The position numbers and the translations under genes were made by a program. Under the pieces are notes generated by a model, which searched no databases, had not been told where the DNA came from, and saw nothing but the letters and a program-made list of their open reading frames with translations. DNA of 64,000 nt from Botryosphaeria dothidea (taxonomy: Eukaryota > Ascomycota > Dothideomycetes > Botryosphaeriales > Botryosphaeriaceae): NCBI GenBank assembly GCA_011503125.2, contig WWBZ02000016.1, positions 310,001 through 374,000 of the forward strand, read 5' to 3'. Shown here in pieces: positions 33,294-45,797 of the stretch (position 1 is its first letter; each line of letters opens with the position of its first letter).

Positions 33294-35738
33294 TCAGATG
33301 TCATATGTTTGCGCCAAGAAGAGCAAGTTCTCAAATGAGCTGACGTTTTCGAAGTTGCCACGAGGAGACAGGAGGTCACTTGAGACTCCAGTCCGTGAGC
33401 GTGTCCGATCTTGGGCCTCTTTCAGTAACCTTTCCGTATAAGACAAGTCAACATCAGATGATCTTTCGACATTCTGAGCGTTTGATTGCGGATCGGACGG
33501 CGTCGCTGAAATAGTCACTGGGTCAGCAGGAGTCTCTTGCCTGGACAGGGCAGCTGGTGTCTGGCCGGCTTCGCCGCAGAATCTCTTTATGAAGGAGGCC
33601 ATATCAAACTTCCGCTGCCTCTTTATTCCACCTATCAAGCTGGAATCGGCGGCCTTGCGTTTTCGGGGATTTTCGGCGTCAGGAGTATATAACTTGTCGG
33701 CCTCCGAGAGCAAGGCGCTCACAAGGCGGACTCCGCGTTTGGCGATCATGCTTCCGGTCACGTTTCGGAGGATCTCGACCGCTTCTTCAATTAGTTTTCG
33801 ATGCTCTGCATACCTCTGATCTTCAGGATCGAGGTGAAGTAGATCAAAGCAGAGTATTATCTGACGAATGTTAGCGAACTCCCACAAGATCCCCAAATTC
33901 GTGCCGTTTTCTTTTTCCTAGAAGTAGGTGCGGACTTGGGCTATCCAATAATAAAGTTGAGTCGAGCACTTACGCAAGCGGTGACACTAAACGCATCGTA
34001 GATCCACAAATGCGGCCCCTCAGTGTCATCTGCCTGTTTCTGCTCTTTCAGGATTGTCTTCGCCGCAGCGACACATGTCTTCCTCGTGATACTGAAGGCC
34101 AAGTTTGTGAAGCTCTGGCCGAGGAACTGCCTATGTATCATGATGATCTTGTGAGCAGAGCTGATAGTGAGACTTCTCCTTCCCCAGGGCACCCAGGGGG
34201 GCCATTCCGGCTCAATCGGGGCGTTCGAAAGGAAAAGCGGCCGCTGAGTGTTTGCCAAGGCTCTCATGCGCATGTCGTATTTAATGACTTGTTCGTATTT
34301 GGTGTATACCGTGTTGGAGGAGAGCATGCCATCTTGGAGCTGCGGCATGAGCCTGGCGATGTCGTAGAGGAACCTTGGGTAGGCGGCGCGGGTTGGGACG
34401 GAGCCCGACAATTCGGCCAGGTCGTCCTCATGGCAGTTTGTGGGCTTGCTTGTTTGTGAGTAGAGAGGGTTGATGGTGTAAGACTCCAAAAACGGAATGC
34501 CGAACCAGTCTTGCGTACAAAGCTGACACCAGACCCGCCGGCCTCTTTCTGTGGCCGGGTCTTTGGCACTATTACTAAGTCTGTGCAAACCTAAGCTTTG
34601 GGCTATCCTCACTGCTGATGCCAGGAGAACAGATTGGTTGTTGGAACATCCAAGGAGGTGAGCAGGCAGCGTCAAGGTCGCAATAGCTTCACAGCTCACG
34701 AGTTTGTGGCGCGTCATGTAATCACCCGCGTGAAGGCATGTGAGGACTGCCCGGTGCCATTGTTTTGACAAGGTGGATTTTTCGCTGTCCTGAAACCCCC
34801 AGCTTCTGATATGTTGGGAAGGAGCGCAGCACATGCTTCCAGTCATAATGGAGAAAAGTAAAGCGGCCCATTGCAGATCGACACCACGGTGCTCGATGTC
34901 TCCATTGTGGTCATCGAAGAAGGAAGCAAGCTGCTCTCGAAAGACTGGAGGGAAGAAAGAACCATGGTACCAAAGCAGGCAGTCCTCGTGATAGGCTACC
35001 AATTGCTCGATCTGGTGGCGGCTTGGGAAAAGCGTCTGAAGGAGACTGATGTGGGGATCGGCTTCGAAGGTGGCAAGGTCAAAGCAGTCTCCGGCTTCAA
35101 TATCCCCAATGTTATGGGGCAAAGAGCTTGACGATTTGGGAGTCGCGACCACGTGGCCATCTGGTTTTCTCCGGCCCCATGCTAAGAATTCCAAGATGGA
35201 AGCCGCTTCGGAGTCAGCAGAAGTGGTGTTTAGGATCGCTGTGGCTGAAGAGAGCGGACTGATAACACCATGGGCTTCTGAATCGAGACGTGAGAAGCCG
35301 GGTCCAGGGGTCACAGCCGGCGATGAATAGGACAGTGTGGAAGTTGGAAGGTGGTGTTGCTCTTTCGGCCGAGCCGGCGTAGGGTCAGATCGTGTCTCCT
35401 TCACAGCGTTTTCGAGCTCAGCTAATCTTGCTGACAGTGAGGTAACCAATGCGGCCAAGTCGGTCACGGAACCCTGCTGCGGCTGGACTGAAGACCTGTC
35501 CTCAACGGAGGCCACCGCAGCAGACAGCTGGCGGGAAACATCGGACTCTCGGCCGCGAGTGCAAGCATCTTGCAGACCTCTGGATCGCTATCAGGATTCT
35601 TCGGCTATCGAGAATCAAGGCCGGGGCCACTGACCGCTTGGTGCAATTTGAACAAGGGACCGTCTTGTCGCACTTGATTTTCTTCCGGGTGCATTCGTCG
35701 CAGGCAAGTCGTTGACGGCCGGTAGGGAGTAGACTCAT
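33294..35738 (-). CDS. Zn2Cys6 transcription factor with fungal_trans domain
   Basis: Exons 35738-35635, 35579-33974 and 33917-33294 give 777 aa. The cluster is at the extreme N-terminus: ACDECTRKKIKCDKTVPCSNC, with the sixth Cys supplied by exon 2 (GLQDAC), spacing C-x2-C-x6-C-x5-C-x2-C-x8-C. A short coiled coil follows (LAALVTSLSARLAELENAV), the usual dimerisation element. The middle homology domain is visible (YHGSFFPPVFREQLASFF; AVRIAQSLGLHRLSNSA). The C-terminus has a basic stretch (PRKRKAADSS). Targets are unknown. It ends 108 bp from the SDR gene, and the two are convergent. Confidence 0.88.
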
Positions 35739-36065
35739 GATTGGAAAGAAGGCGCGACAATGCAGCGGCGTACCGGCTGCCAAAGTGCAGCTTAGCTGAG
35801 CAACGCCAGAGAGCTGTAAAGGTAGGGAAAACGAGTTGAGGAGATGAGCGGCGACGGCCGGGCTGCCTCGGGTTTGTCGGCCGAATCGCCGCCATCGGCA
35901 TTGAGCACTCCGCTGACTACTTACCCGTCGTGATGCGGGCTTTCTCGATGCACACTACATGATAGCTGTATGTTTTTGTATTAAGCACTTATTAGAACAT
36001 CACGCCTCGCTCTTATATACTCTATCTTCTGACTGTATCTTGCGTCCAGGTTCTCAAAAGAATCG
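35739..36065. other. Intergenic, promoter of the Zn2Cys6 gene
   Basis: 327 bp that also contain the 3' end of the deaminase gene. AT-rich around 35980-36040. No gene or repeat seen. Confidence 0.5.
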
Positions 36066-36881
36066 TTACTCGTCATCAGCTGCACATGAGTCCTCAGACC
36101 TCGAGCATCCAGCCGGGCACGCATAGTCTGGATTGTACTGCCACAAGAAATACGGATCCGTCTCGTTCGTCAAAACCTCTGCAATCAGTCTCGACTGGGT
36201 CGGCAGGTCGAAGGACTGGCGGAAGATCTCCATCGACGACATGCGGATCTGACCCCAACCCTGCTCCACGAGCGTCTCAATGCTGGTGCCGTAGATATAC
36301 TCTTTAAAACCTGCCCATCGGATCGCGGAAGCACACTGCAGGCCATCAATGCCAATTCTCCCTACAGAGCAATTTAGGGGCAGTGGTCCATATTTACCAT
36401 CGAACAGCTCTCGGCATTCGTGTACAAGCTCAGCTCCGCAAACGCATCCAAGGCTTCGCTCGCCGTGAGGTTGTACGACCCGCTCGGATCCGTCAGCACA
36501 GCCGTGCAGTTCGCAATCGCAGCCATCTCCCTACCACACGGCCAATTCATCAACATCTTCGTTCCATTCACACGAGAAGCGCGTCGCCTACCCGTGCAGC
36601 GTCGGATTGCCCGTCTTGCTGTTCGCATTGGCGCCGATGCACACCAGCTCGCCCAGGCCGGGGGCGGTGTGGTTCACAATGGCGCTCCCGAACGCGGCGA
36701 AGGGGCACGGGGAGCCCATGTCGGCGAGCGCGGCGTTGGCGCGGCGCATCCAGTGGGCGCGCGTGCTGTGCGGGATGCCGTTGATGGCGAGCGCGGGCGA
36801 GGCGACGGCATCCTGGAGGGTGTGCCCGCCTGCCAGCAACGAGAACAGGGATAAACGCGTCACGAAGTAAAAGGAACGCAT
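36066..36881 (-). CDS. Predicted secreted cytidine/nucleoside deaminase-family protein
   Basis: Zinc deaminase fold that removes amino groups from nucleosides or bases. Exons 36881-36592, 36530-36398 and 36335-36066 give 230 aa. The N-terminus is a signal peptide (FYFVTRLSLFSLLAGG). The first zinc motif H-x-E (NPTLHGEMAAI) is assembled across intron 1. The second, ESCSMCASAIRWAGF, is completed across intron 2, so the usual PCxxC appears as SCSMC. Both metal Cys are present. Several N-glycosylation sequons (NHTA, NCTA, NLTA) and a Cys-rich tail (CPAGCSRSEDSC) also suggest an exported, disulfide-bonded protein. An exported deaminase is unusual; guanine, cytosine or adenosine as substrate cannot be told. 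Confidence 0.82.
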
Positions 36882-38807
36882 GGTGAGAGGCTACTGCAGG
36901 ACAGGTGGTCCATCTCGGTTGCAGAATATGTAGGGTGGAAGGGTGTTCGTTGCCCGCTTTCCGTGGGTGCGGGAGGGCGCGATAAGAGATACGCTTATCT
37001 GCTTCGGCCGGGGCGGCCGAGTGCCGCATTAGGAAATGGTTGATTGTTTTGTGCGCCGGCAAGACCAGCGAATCAACAGCCAATGAGAACGATAGCTTTT
37101 GGACCTGGCAGTGCGCAGAGGAGCTAAACTCTGCAGAACTGACCCGCGTCGCCTGGCGTTCCGAAACTTCGTGTTTTGAAACGTTGAACCCTCTCTAAGG
37201 CGGACGAAGAGCATCCGTCTGAGCTCTAAGCTAGTAGTTTTGGGCGCCGGTACTATTGAACGGCTAGCTTTGATCGGCAAGCCACACCCGACGACGTTCT
37301 TTGACTCGGCAGAGGGCAAGAGAGAATGGAACCAGCATTTCATCGCAACAAGCACGTGTATGCCTGGATGCGAGGGGCTGACAGTGTTGGAGAAAGGCTG
37401 TTCAACTGAGAGGTTTGTCATTGGTGATGGAAGGTGGATAAGAGCGTCGGGAACATCGTCGGGTACGTTTGGTGCCTGGTGCCTGGTGCCTGGTGCCTGG
37501 TGCCGCAACCCGTGCCGCGCCGGCATGGGTGCAACATCCGAACCTGCCCGTAGGATAACGATGCAACAGTAGCACAGGCTAGGAGCTGCAGCATGGCGGG
37601 AATCACTTCGACCAACTAGAAATACGGGACCCGCGCGCTCCGCGTGCCAAGGTAGCCGCTCGGGGCCCATCTTGGCGGGCTCCAGCTTCAGGGACGCTAA
37701 AGCGACATTGTGCCATGGAAATCGTATTGTGCCCAGACCCTTGTACCGAGAGCCCATCTATGTGACGGGCACTCCGAAGCTGACACACGTCTTGGTGCAG
37801 CTGAGTCGCTGCAATGCGTCTCAGAAGTCGTGGTCTCCCCTGCTACTTCGGAAACGTACATACGCAGCCAACTACCGAAAAAGACGTAAAAGACCAGTAT
37901 CCAAAGCACTCAGTCTAACTTATCGTAGCAAATACATGTGTGTACTTTCGACCTTGGTGGCGGAAAATTGGTAGGCCCACACTTGTGCGATAGGACACTA
38001 CTGGCTAATTAGCGCCCAACTTTCAACAACTGCCACAATAACTCCGTTCAGGGTATTGATCTATCAAGCAGCTTCAAAGAAATACAGAGCATTGCCCTTA
38101 TGCTAAAATTTGCGGGCCACTAAATTTCGTTCCCTACACAGAAATTTAAAGTTTCCGTCATGCCTCTGGTTGTCTCCTTCTATTCTACAAAACCATTCGG
38201 TCGTCATTACTTAAGTGAGTCCAAGATGGCACTTCCTCGAAAGCCAGTGAAGTCCAATGATCGTGTCTTAAACGTGGTGTACAGTCTCCCTCTTGCCAAG
38301 TAAAGCCCCTTGGCCGAGTGGTGATCGGTCCTATTTGAGACTCCACATCCCCTATTGATTGGGTCAGCCAAGCATGAGGGATGCACTCCAAGTCTTGCAC
38401 TCGGTGTTTTCTTATGGATCCTGTTATTCGACATGTCTCTCAGACCATCTGAAGCCTGCACATCTTTACTTCTTTGACGTACGTAGACCCACTGGCGGTG
38501 ATGCACTGGTGCAAATCGGACTCCGCATGTCCTCCGCATCACCGATGACTAAAGCTCCGCCCCCGACCCAGAATGGCCATGGTCTTTGTTGCACAACTGT
38601 AAATTGACCCTTGGCAGTAGGATTCTTTGCCACGTCTCACACCTATTGCGGACGGACTGAGCTTCAACCCCGAGAGTCCGAGTAATGGAAGGCACATAAT
38701 TCTTAAAGTGACCTGTTCAACGTAGCGAAATCCATGCTTAAAATTGTATCTCAATCCAATAAACTCAAGACTAGAGGCCTTTTTTTCATTGTATTCTTCT
38801 CCGCGTC
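36882..38807. other. Intergenic, gene-poor
   Basis: About 1.9 kb. A 242-codon minus-strand ORF (37029-37757) crosses a heptamer repeat and has no motif, so it is not called. The promoters of the deaminase and P450 genes lie at its ends. Confidence 0.5.
37471..37504. repeat. Heptamer tandem repeat (GGTGCCT)n
   Basis: Just under five perfect copies of GGTGCCT. A minisatellite-like repeat in non-coding sequence. Confidence 0.9.
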
Positions 38808-40560
38808 ATGACTGCACTCGGCGACTTCAGTACTACCCTCATTTATGGAGCGGTAGTAGCTGCTACGTTCATTTCGGTCTGGATGGGGCTGAACACCTCT
38901 ACTCTGAGTATCCCTATTGCACTTGCGGATGAATTTCCAAACGCAAAGAAGAGGCTTGAATACTATACCTTCAATTCAAGAAAGGCGCTTGTGAAAGACT
39001 ATTCCCAGGTAAGAAAGTCATGTACGTTTTTGTCCTCCACACACTGACGTCGCCAAGTTCAATGACCAAGTCTTTGCTTTAGCAACCAACGGAGGTAGGT
39101 TTCGAGACATTTCCTCTCCTTCCGTTCTCGACTGACTTTGGCCGTACAGGTGTAAATTGTGTCATTCCTCGAGAATTTTTGGACAACCTTAAGAGCCACA
39201 AAGAACTCAGCTTCGCAGCCACCCTTGAAGATGTAAGTAATGCACTCCGTTGTCCTTTGGTAGCATGGACTAAACAAGTCCCCAGGTGGCTCAACAAAAG
39301 TACACGTCCGTCGGAGGCCTCCCTGACTTTGGCGTCAAAGTGATGACAGGGAAGCTCAACCCAAGTCTCAGTACGTTTTCGCAGCTCTTCCCCCCCCCCG
39401 AGAGCCATCACGCTCACGCCCTCCACAGCCGCATACACGCCGATAATCCACAACATGGTCCGCGAAAACTGGCCCGAGTGCTTCGGCGGCGCGGAATGGA
39501 CGTCGATCAACGTCTACACGCCGCTACTCCGCCTCGTCGCGCAAATCAGCGGCCGCGTCTTCAACAGCACAGAAGCCAGCAAGAGCGAGCAGTGGATCCA
39601 GCTGGCCACCGTCTACGTCTCCGAGGTCATCCCGTACGCGCACAAGCTCAAGACGTGGCCCGAATGCCTGCGGCCCTTCGTGTCGCGCTACATCCCCGGC
39701 TACGAGGCGCTGCACGCGCAGCGGACGTCGGCGAAGGAGATGATCGCGGCGACGCTGCGGCGCAAGAAGGAGAGCGGCGGCGCGCCCCTCGAGGATCCGC
39801 CGTCGATGCTGGATCACCTCGCCTCGGGCAAGCACGCCGACCTGATCGACGACCTGGAGCAGCAGTTCTTCCTGCAGATGACTCTGATCGTCGCGAGCGT
39901 GCACACGTCCGCCTCAACCACCACGCAGAGCCTGTTCGACCTGGCCGTACACTCCGAGTGCATCCCCGAGCTGCGGGACGAGGCGCGCGCCGTGCTCGCC
40001 GAGAGCGGCGGCGTCTTCACGCGGGCGGCGCTGGCGAAGCTGAAGAAGCTGGACAGCTTCATCAAGGAAGTGCAGCGCTTCAACTCGCCGGACCTGAGTA
40101 AGTTCCCCCCGCACCCTGGCAGCAGCATCGTCCTGACACGCCCGCAGCGACCTTCCAGCGCATCGCGCTCGCCCCGCTCACGCTGCCCAACGGCCTGCAC
40201 GTCCCCAAGGGCACCAAGCTCGAGCTCGCCACCGGCGCCATCAACCTCGACGACGACGTGTGGCCCGACGCGCGCACCTTCGACGGGCTGCGCTTCTACC
40301 GCATGCGCCAGGCGGACCCGGAGCGCGAGGCGAAACACCAGTTCATCAGCGTCAGCAAGACGGAGCTCGCGTGGGGGTACGGGCGGCACTCGTGTCCGGG
40401 TCGGTGGCTGGCGGACATCGTCATCAAGACGATCCTGGCCGAGTTCCTGCTGCGGTGCGACATCAAGAATCCGGAGGGCCGGGGCCGGTGGGAGAGCCTC
40501 GAGATTGATGGGAACATCCTGCCGAATGAGGAAGGAGAGGTGTTGGTGAGGAGTCTGTAG
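38808..40560 (+). CDS. Cytochrome P450 monooxygenase (membrane-anchored)
   Basis: Haem monooxygenase of the ER. Six exons (38808-39008, 39058-39094, 39150-39232, 39286-39370, 39429-40097, 40148-40560) give 495 aa. An N-terminal anchor (LIYGAVVAATFISVWMG) is followed by the YYxFNSRKALVKDY region. The I-helix reads VASVHTSASTTTQSL, the H-T-x form seen in fungal ent-kaurene-oxidase-like P450s. The K-helix ExxR is EVQR, and the haem loop is WGYGRHSCPGRWLAD. The first residue of the haem loop is Trp instead of the near-universal Phe. Exons 2-4 are very short (37-85 bp), as is common in fungal P450s. Substrate unknown. Confidence 0.9.
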
Positions 40561-43500
40561 GTGATTGGCGAGGCGCAATAATGCATTGTGGTTTCTCCAC
40601 ACACGTGAGGGCGTGCGAGGTTCCTGTACATGTGATCTCTTTCTTGTTCGGCGTGTTGAAACGGCGTTGGAGCGTTGTGCGCGCGGTGGTGTCGATCCGG
40701 GTGACTAAAACTAGCGTGGAGCATTAGCACGGCTGCCCGAGTCCACGCAACCCATGGAAAGGCCCAACGCGTGCACTCCGCCAGGTCTTCTAGAGGCATT
40801 CTCGATCCTCCACGTCACCATGGGTCAATTGACGTTTTTGCGTTTCAGATGTTGGAGATCGTCGTGTGCTAACGCCGGCCTTCTCGCTGTGCTTCTCGTC
40901 CGGAGTGAGCTATTTTGACTCTCCACAAACAGTGTTATGCCGGCGGTTTGGCGATGGCTGTACGAACGGGATGATGTATGATCCGGAAGATCCTTTTTTT
41001 TTTATTGGCATCACAGACAAAACTTTGAAGTCAAACTCTTGTCCGTATCTCATTTTCTTCGTGACGGAAACGGGATCCGTGGTGCGTCTTGGAAGAGGTT
41101 GTGCAGAGATGCGGCCTGGAACGCACTCAAAGGCACTGGGCGTCTTGCAGTCGTTGCCGGGCCGCGGCGCAGGATTTCCAGGAAGAGGCAGATCTGGTGA
41201 AACGATGAATCTGGCTAGTGCTCTGATTTTCCGCGTGGATTATGGGTAGCGTGCTGATCTGCGATGCTCTGCCGCAACGCGCGGATCCAAAGCCAACTAC
41301 CGCGATCGACACTCGTAAGGCCCACTGCTTCCCAATGCTTACGCTGTCACGAACTCGACGGCGTCGGGCTCACAACGCCTTGCGCGCTCGAACGTCGGCG
41401 TTCCCGTCTGGGAAGTCCGCGCGAACTCGCCCATCTCGGGCTCGCCGTCCCACCCCCTCTAGCGCGTATACCCGCCCTTCTTGGTTCGCGGCGACCGGAG
41501 ATAGCGGAATTACGTCTTCCATACCGCTGACCGACGTCGTGTTTGTCCGGGCCGCCGTCCAGGTATACCGTCATGACGCCGCCGTTTTCTTGCGTGACTA
41601 GCACCTATACACATCGCGGATCGTCAAGGAGGTCGGACATGGCGGCGATCTTGCTCTCGGGCGGTTCTGGACGTAGCGAGCGCGGATGTTGGATGTGGAG
41701 TTGTCGACGCAGTGGATGCCGAATTCGCTTCCCTGTTGAGGTTCAAGATGGGTTGGTCCAATTGATGTGGTATGCCAGTTGCTGGCCTGGGGAACTAACC
41801 TCGTCGTTGTGTCGGCGAAAGTAGGTACATGCCGCAATAGCCGTTCCTTCCTCGAGGTTCGTCTCAGTGGTATTCACTTCAGACAGACCATACCCGCTGC
41901 CGGACCTATCCATGTCCAGATCGACAGTCCAGATGCGGAGGAAATCGTCTTGAAATCAGACTTGAGAGTGCTTCCGGTCTTGCGCGTCCGTGTAGGTTAT
42001 TCAGAGTAAAGGGTATCCGGACGGGAACAAGACCAGGCTCGCGAGCACATGTTGCCTTATACACAGATCAGTCAATCGCGGAATTGGCTGTTCGCGACCT
42101 GCCAAGGAACCAGATCCCACCAAAAAGGGGCATGTTTCCATATTTGGAAGTGGTTCTGCTACAGCAGAGGTGACGCCTGAAAATGCGTGATGCGGTAGGG
42201 TCGAATACATGGTTGGCGATGAACATAACCAGTCTCCCTACAAACCAGGTGTTAACTAGAGAGGGAGAGAGTGCATGTGGGCATCTGAGATTCACCTCCC
42301 CTGGAATGGTAAGACGATTCCCTGTTCCCACAAAGCACCTGCTCCAGTTGCCTGTATGAGTTGCCAAAACCGTGAGGCACCTGGCAGTATCTCACAGCTC
42401 TCCGATGGAACAAGAGAATATTTTCCAACAGCCTTTCGACACTTATCAATTCCTTTGCGGTAGGGTTGTGAATGTGTGACATTTTAACGCGGAGATTAGC
42501 TGCATTAACCCAACGGTGATCATTAGGTATATCATGTGTAGTTCTGCAGAAGAATCAGTCATGATCAACACTTGTAGGTGGGTTCGAAATGCAGTATTAC
42601 CAAGGTGGTCAGATTCCGCGTGGATTAGTGACCTGCACCGTTTGCCTCCCGCTCAGCTGGAGAAGGGGGGCAGTCACAGGAGGTATGCTACACCACATGC
42701 CGAGGAAGAAGGAAACACTAAGAAGACACGGAGAAGACTTGGGCAAAAATAGAAAATCATACATATTCCCAGGGAGACGTGCATTTTGGGTTGGGCCCGG
42801 GCGAGCTTTCCTCCTCGTGGTTTTCGGGAAGGTGGCGCCGGAGGGTCGTGCAGATCAATCTCATGGCGAGGTACTCCTTGCATGTTTCACCATTGTGAGC
42901 CACATTGAGCCATGTATGTAGTTCCGCATGCGGCCCATCCGCATTAGCTTGCAGCGGGGGCTGCTCATATCAAAACTAATAAGAAAATTCTGACCGTCCC
43001 CTTTTAGTCCTCGGCAGGTGGCTTCACTGCGTAATTGCACGCGTTGGGCCAGGGATTTCGGAGTATGCCTCTGGATTTTTCGTGCCATTTACATTTAATC
43101 TCCGTCTCGCTCTCAGCGGATTAGTAAAGTTGCTATAGCTCATGAGCCTCAGAAGTGAGGCCGAAGCTTGTCAGCCACCACCGAGCGCTTGGATACACAT
43201 TTATTCGGGTTCGCATCTGGCCGGTGCTGATCTTAGCATGGCCACGATCCTCGAGCTAGCACCTGGTGGGTCGCGTTCAGGGTCCACTAGGAAGCTGCAC
43301 CTCGAAGACGAGAGACCCGCCTCGCTCCCCGGATACGATCCCATTGGCGGTGCCAGGATGCGGTGTGCGGCTGGATGGGAAGTACGGGACCAGGTCCTGC
43401 ATCTGAGAGGATTGGATCTACGGTTCAAAGGAGAACCGGCTTCGGGAAGCGGTCTCACGTCGGCCGCGCGGTCGCCCGTCAACTTCCTTTACCTGTTGTC

Positions 43501-44432
43501 AGCCGGCAAACCCCGTTGATAGAGAAAGCCGCATTTGTCCGTGCGGGTGCGGCTCCGGAGGGCGTGTGCTCCAAAGGATTATAAGAACCTGGCAAAAGAA
43601 ATTTGAGCAGAAAAGTGTGGCTGCGGAGAGAGAGGCTAAAAGCCCATGCGTAGATCTCCCGTCGTCTGCGGGGGATGCTCTTGCGGCTGGCGATCCAGAG
43701 CTTGGTGAGACGACTTGGGATCGGGATGTCCATTTGGAATCCATAGCGGTAGTGCGAGTGCGACGCAGGCTAGGCTGTAAGATGGGGGAGGAAGAGGAAC
43801 AGCGGAAGGGAAGGCGCAGGCGGAGGGGAGCAGGACGCCCTGATGCCGTCACCGCGCAGGTCGGCCAAATGGCACCAAGGTTCGTATCACCAGCAGGGCT
43901 CCCTGCCGTTGCAAGCCAACGCGGCCTAACTTCCCTTAGCACTCCACAGGACTTCTATTTACAGTAAGAAGTGTTATTGTGAATGGAGACGAATGGTCTA
44001 AATGGCACCGGCAGCTGGCGTTAGCGTGAAACTAGACGGACCCACTGACATCGACGGCTGGTTAGCCTTCCAACAATTACGTGGTCTAGCCCCCTTAATT
44101 TTCTAGCACTACTCGGCGCCTGCACGAGTCCGATCCCCACCGGAACCAAGGGGACGAGCAATCGGACCTTGACTGCGGGAGCTACCGGTGTTTCAGAAAT
44201 TCCCCGGCCCAGCCCGCATTAGTGCCGCTGCACTTTCCGCTCCTTGGCCGCGATCTGGGTTCATGCTTGCAACAGCGCAATCGGGGCGTTCTAAGCACTG
44301 CAGGGGAGGTAGGGGAGTGGGGTACTAACGTGCTCGTGTGCGCGGGCGAAGAGGTATATCTTGAAACAACTCCCCGAGTTGGACACTTCTCCCGACAACC
44401 CTCACGCTTCCGCTTCTCTCCCTCTCTTCACC
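40561..44432. other. Gene-poor tract of 3.9 kb
   Basis: Only short overlapping ORFs in all frames. None shows a protein motif, and plausible ones (43142-43519 +, 43499-43942 -, 43566-43967 +) cover the same bases in conflicting frames. I see no terminal repeats, transposase remnants or RNA genes. The last 200 bp are the leader of the TTL gene. Confidence 0.5.
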
Positions 44433-45797
44433 ATGACGGAAACCATCACCCAAAGATTTGCCCATATCTCCATCTCTGGCAGCCGGACAAAGGTCTACTG
44501 CCTTGTCAAGCATGACGACCCCTTGATGCAGTCAGCCATTGAGTCTGGCTTCAAGTCGCGTCTACCCAAATCTTACAAGGTCATCAAGTCCATGGCTGAG
44601 TACCCCGGTGGTCCTCTGCTGCAGGTCGGCTCCAAAGATGCCCTGGACTTCGACAAGGCTTTCCACCAGCCCCGTATGCTCATCAGCAGCTACGTGACCC
44701 GCGATGCTCTGACACGGAAGCACCTTCTGGGAAAGGTCTACGCCCAGAGGATCGCGAAGCACCCCAACTCGATGCTCAAGACCAACGTCAAGACCATCGA
44801 GAACCTCGACATGACCCACTCCTCCTCGCTGTTCGACATCCTGGACGACACCCTCCTGGGCGAGACCCTCCAGACGAACGAAGACAAGGCACCGGCGGAC
44901 CGCGTGTGGTGGATGCTGCGCCCTGATATGGAGGGCGGCTCTCAGGACCTCAGCCTGTTCAGCACCGTCGACGAGCTGCAGGCAACCTTCGACCAAATGG
45001 ACAACGACGGGGAGAAGCCCCACTCTGAGGAGGAGCAGAACGTCCACACAACCCTCGACCACGGCAAGAACGCATCCCACAGCGACCACGCCGCAGACGT
45101 CGACCCGGAAGCCATCTCTGGCAACGGCGGCTGGAGCTCCTTCATGCACATCACCGTCACCACCGAGGAGAGGGTCGAAGAGGACAAGCCCCAACGCCAC
45201 GTCATCGCCCAGCGCTACGTCTCGCGGCCGCTGACCTTCGACAGCCGCAAGTTCCAGGTCAGCGCGTACGTCATGGCCGTCGGCGCGCTCAAGGTGTTCG
45301 TGTATCGGCCGATGCTCGCGCTGTTCGCCAACTCGGCCTTCTGCGCGCCGTGGGACACCAAGGCCGGCGCCGACCTGCAGTCGCACTCGACCTTCGAGGG
45401 CAAGGTGCGCCAGTTCTGGCACCTGCCCGACCAGCCCCGCGGCTGGAAGGAGGCCGTCTTCAGCCAGATCTGCGCCATCACCGGCGAGGTCTTCGAGGCC
45501 GCCGCTTCCCGCGAGATGAAGGCGCACTTCCAGCCGCTGCCGCAGGCGTTCGAGCTGTTCGCCGTCAACTTCGCCGTCGACTGCACCGGCAAGGCCATGC
45601 TCGCCGACATCCGCGCGACGCCCGACTTCCACCACCAGACCGAGTGCGGCACGAAGCTGGGCAAGATGGTCGAGGGCTTGTACGAGGAGGTTGCCGAGTA
45701 CGCGGTGAAGCCATTCTTTGAGGGGGAGAACGCGAAGGCACCAAAGGCCTCTGGCAGGCTGGTGAAGGTTGTGGACATTGATACCAGACGGATGTAA
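44433..45797 (+). CDS. Tubulin-tyrosine ligase (TTL) domain protein
   Basis: ATP-grasp ligase fold, possibly related to the yeast P-body protein Pby1 or to tubulin-modifying enzymes. Intronless, 454 aa from the ATG in ACC-ATG-ACG. The N-terminal segment (RMLISSYVTRDALTRKHLL) matches the YxxRKALIRKH region of TTL proteins. The central part has an acidic polar insert (about residues 190-240). The ATP-grasp landmarks follow: HVIAQRYVSRPL, RKFQVSAYVMAVGALKVFVYR, then FELFAVNFAVDCTGKAMLADI. Tubulin as substrate is not established from sequence. Confidence 0.85.
   Translation: MTETITQRFAHISISGSRTKVYCLVKHDDPLMQSAIESGFKSRLPKSYKVIKSMAEYPGGPLLQVGSKDALDFDKAFHQPRMLISSYVTRDALTRKHLLGKVYAQRIAKHPNSMLKTNVKTIENLDMTHSSSLFDILDDTLLGETLQTNEDKAPADRVWWMLRPDMEGGSQDLSLFSTVDELQATFDQMDNDGEKPHSEEEQNVHTTLDHGKNASHSDHAADVDPEAISGNGGWSSFMHITVTTEERVEEDKPQRHVIAQRYVSRPLTFDSRKFQVSAYVMAVGALKVFVYRPMLALFANSAFCAPWDTKAGADLQSHSTFEGKVRQFWHLPDQPRGWKEAVFSQICAITGEVFEAAASREMKAHFQPLPQAFELFAVNFAVDCTGKAMLADIRATPDFHHQTECGTKLGKMVEGLYEEVAEYAVKPFFEGENAKAPKASGRLVKVVDIDTRRM

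Noticed and set aside
37471..37504. Heptamer array considered as a CRISPR-like array
   Set aside because: Units are contiguous, only 7 bp and without spacers; the genome is eukaryotic.
37029..37757. 242-codon minus-strand ORF
   Set aside because: Runs through a heptamer repeat giving repeated RHQAPGT residues; no domain and poor start context.
38270..38370. Possible tRNA from a GGCCGAGTGGTGAT-like stretch
   Set aside because: Resembles a D-arm by chance; no matching acceptor stem, anticodon arm or T-loop within range.
43142..43967. Three overlapping ORFs of 125-147 codons
   Set aside because: Conflicting frames on both strands with no homologous peptide recognised; cannot choose one.
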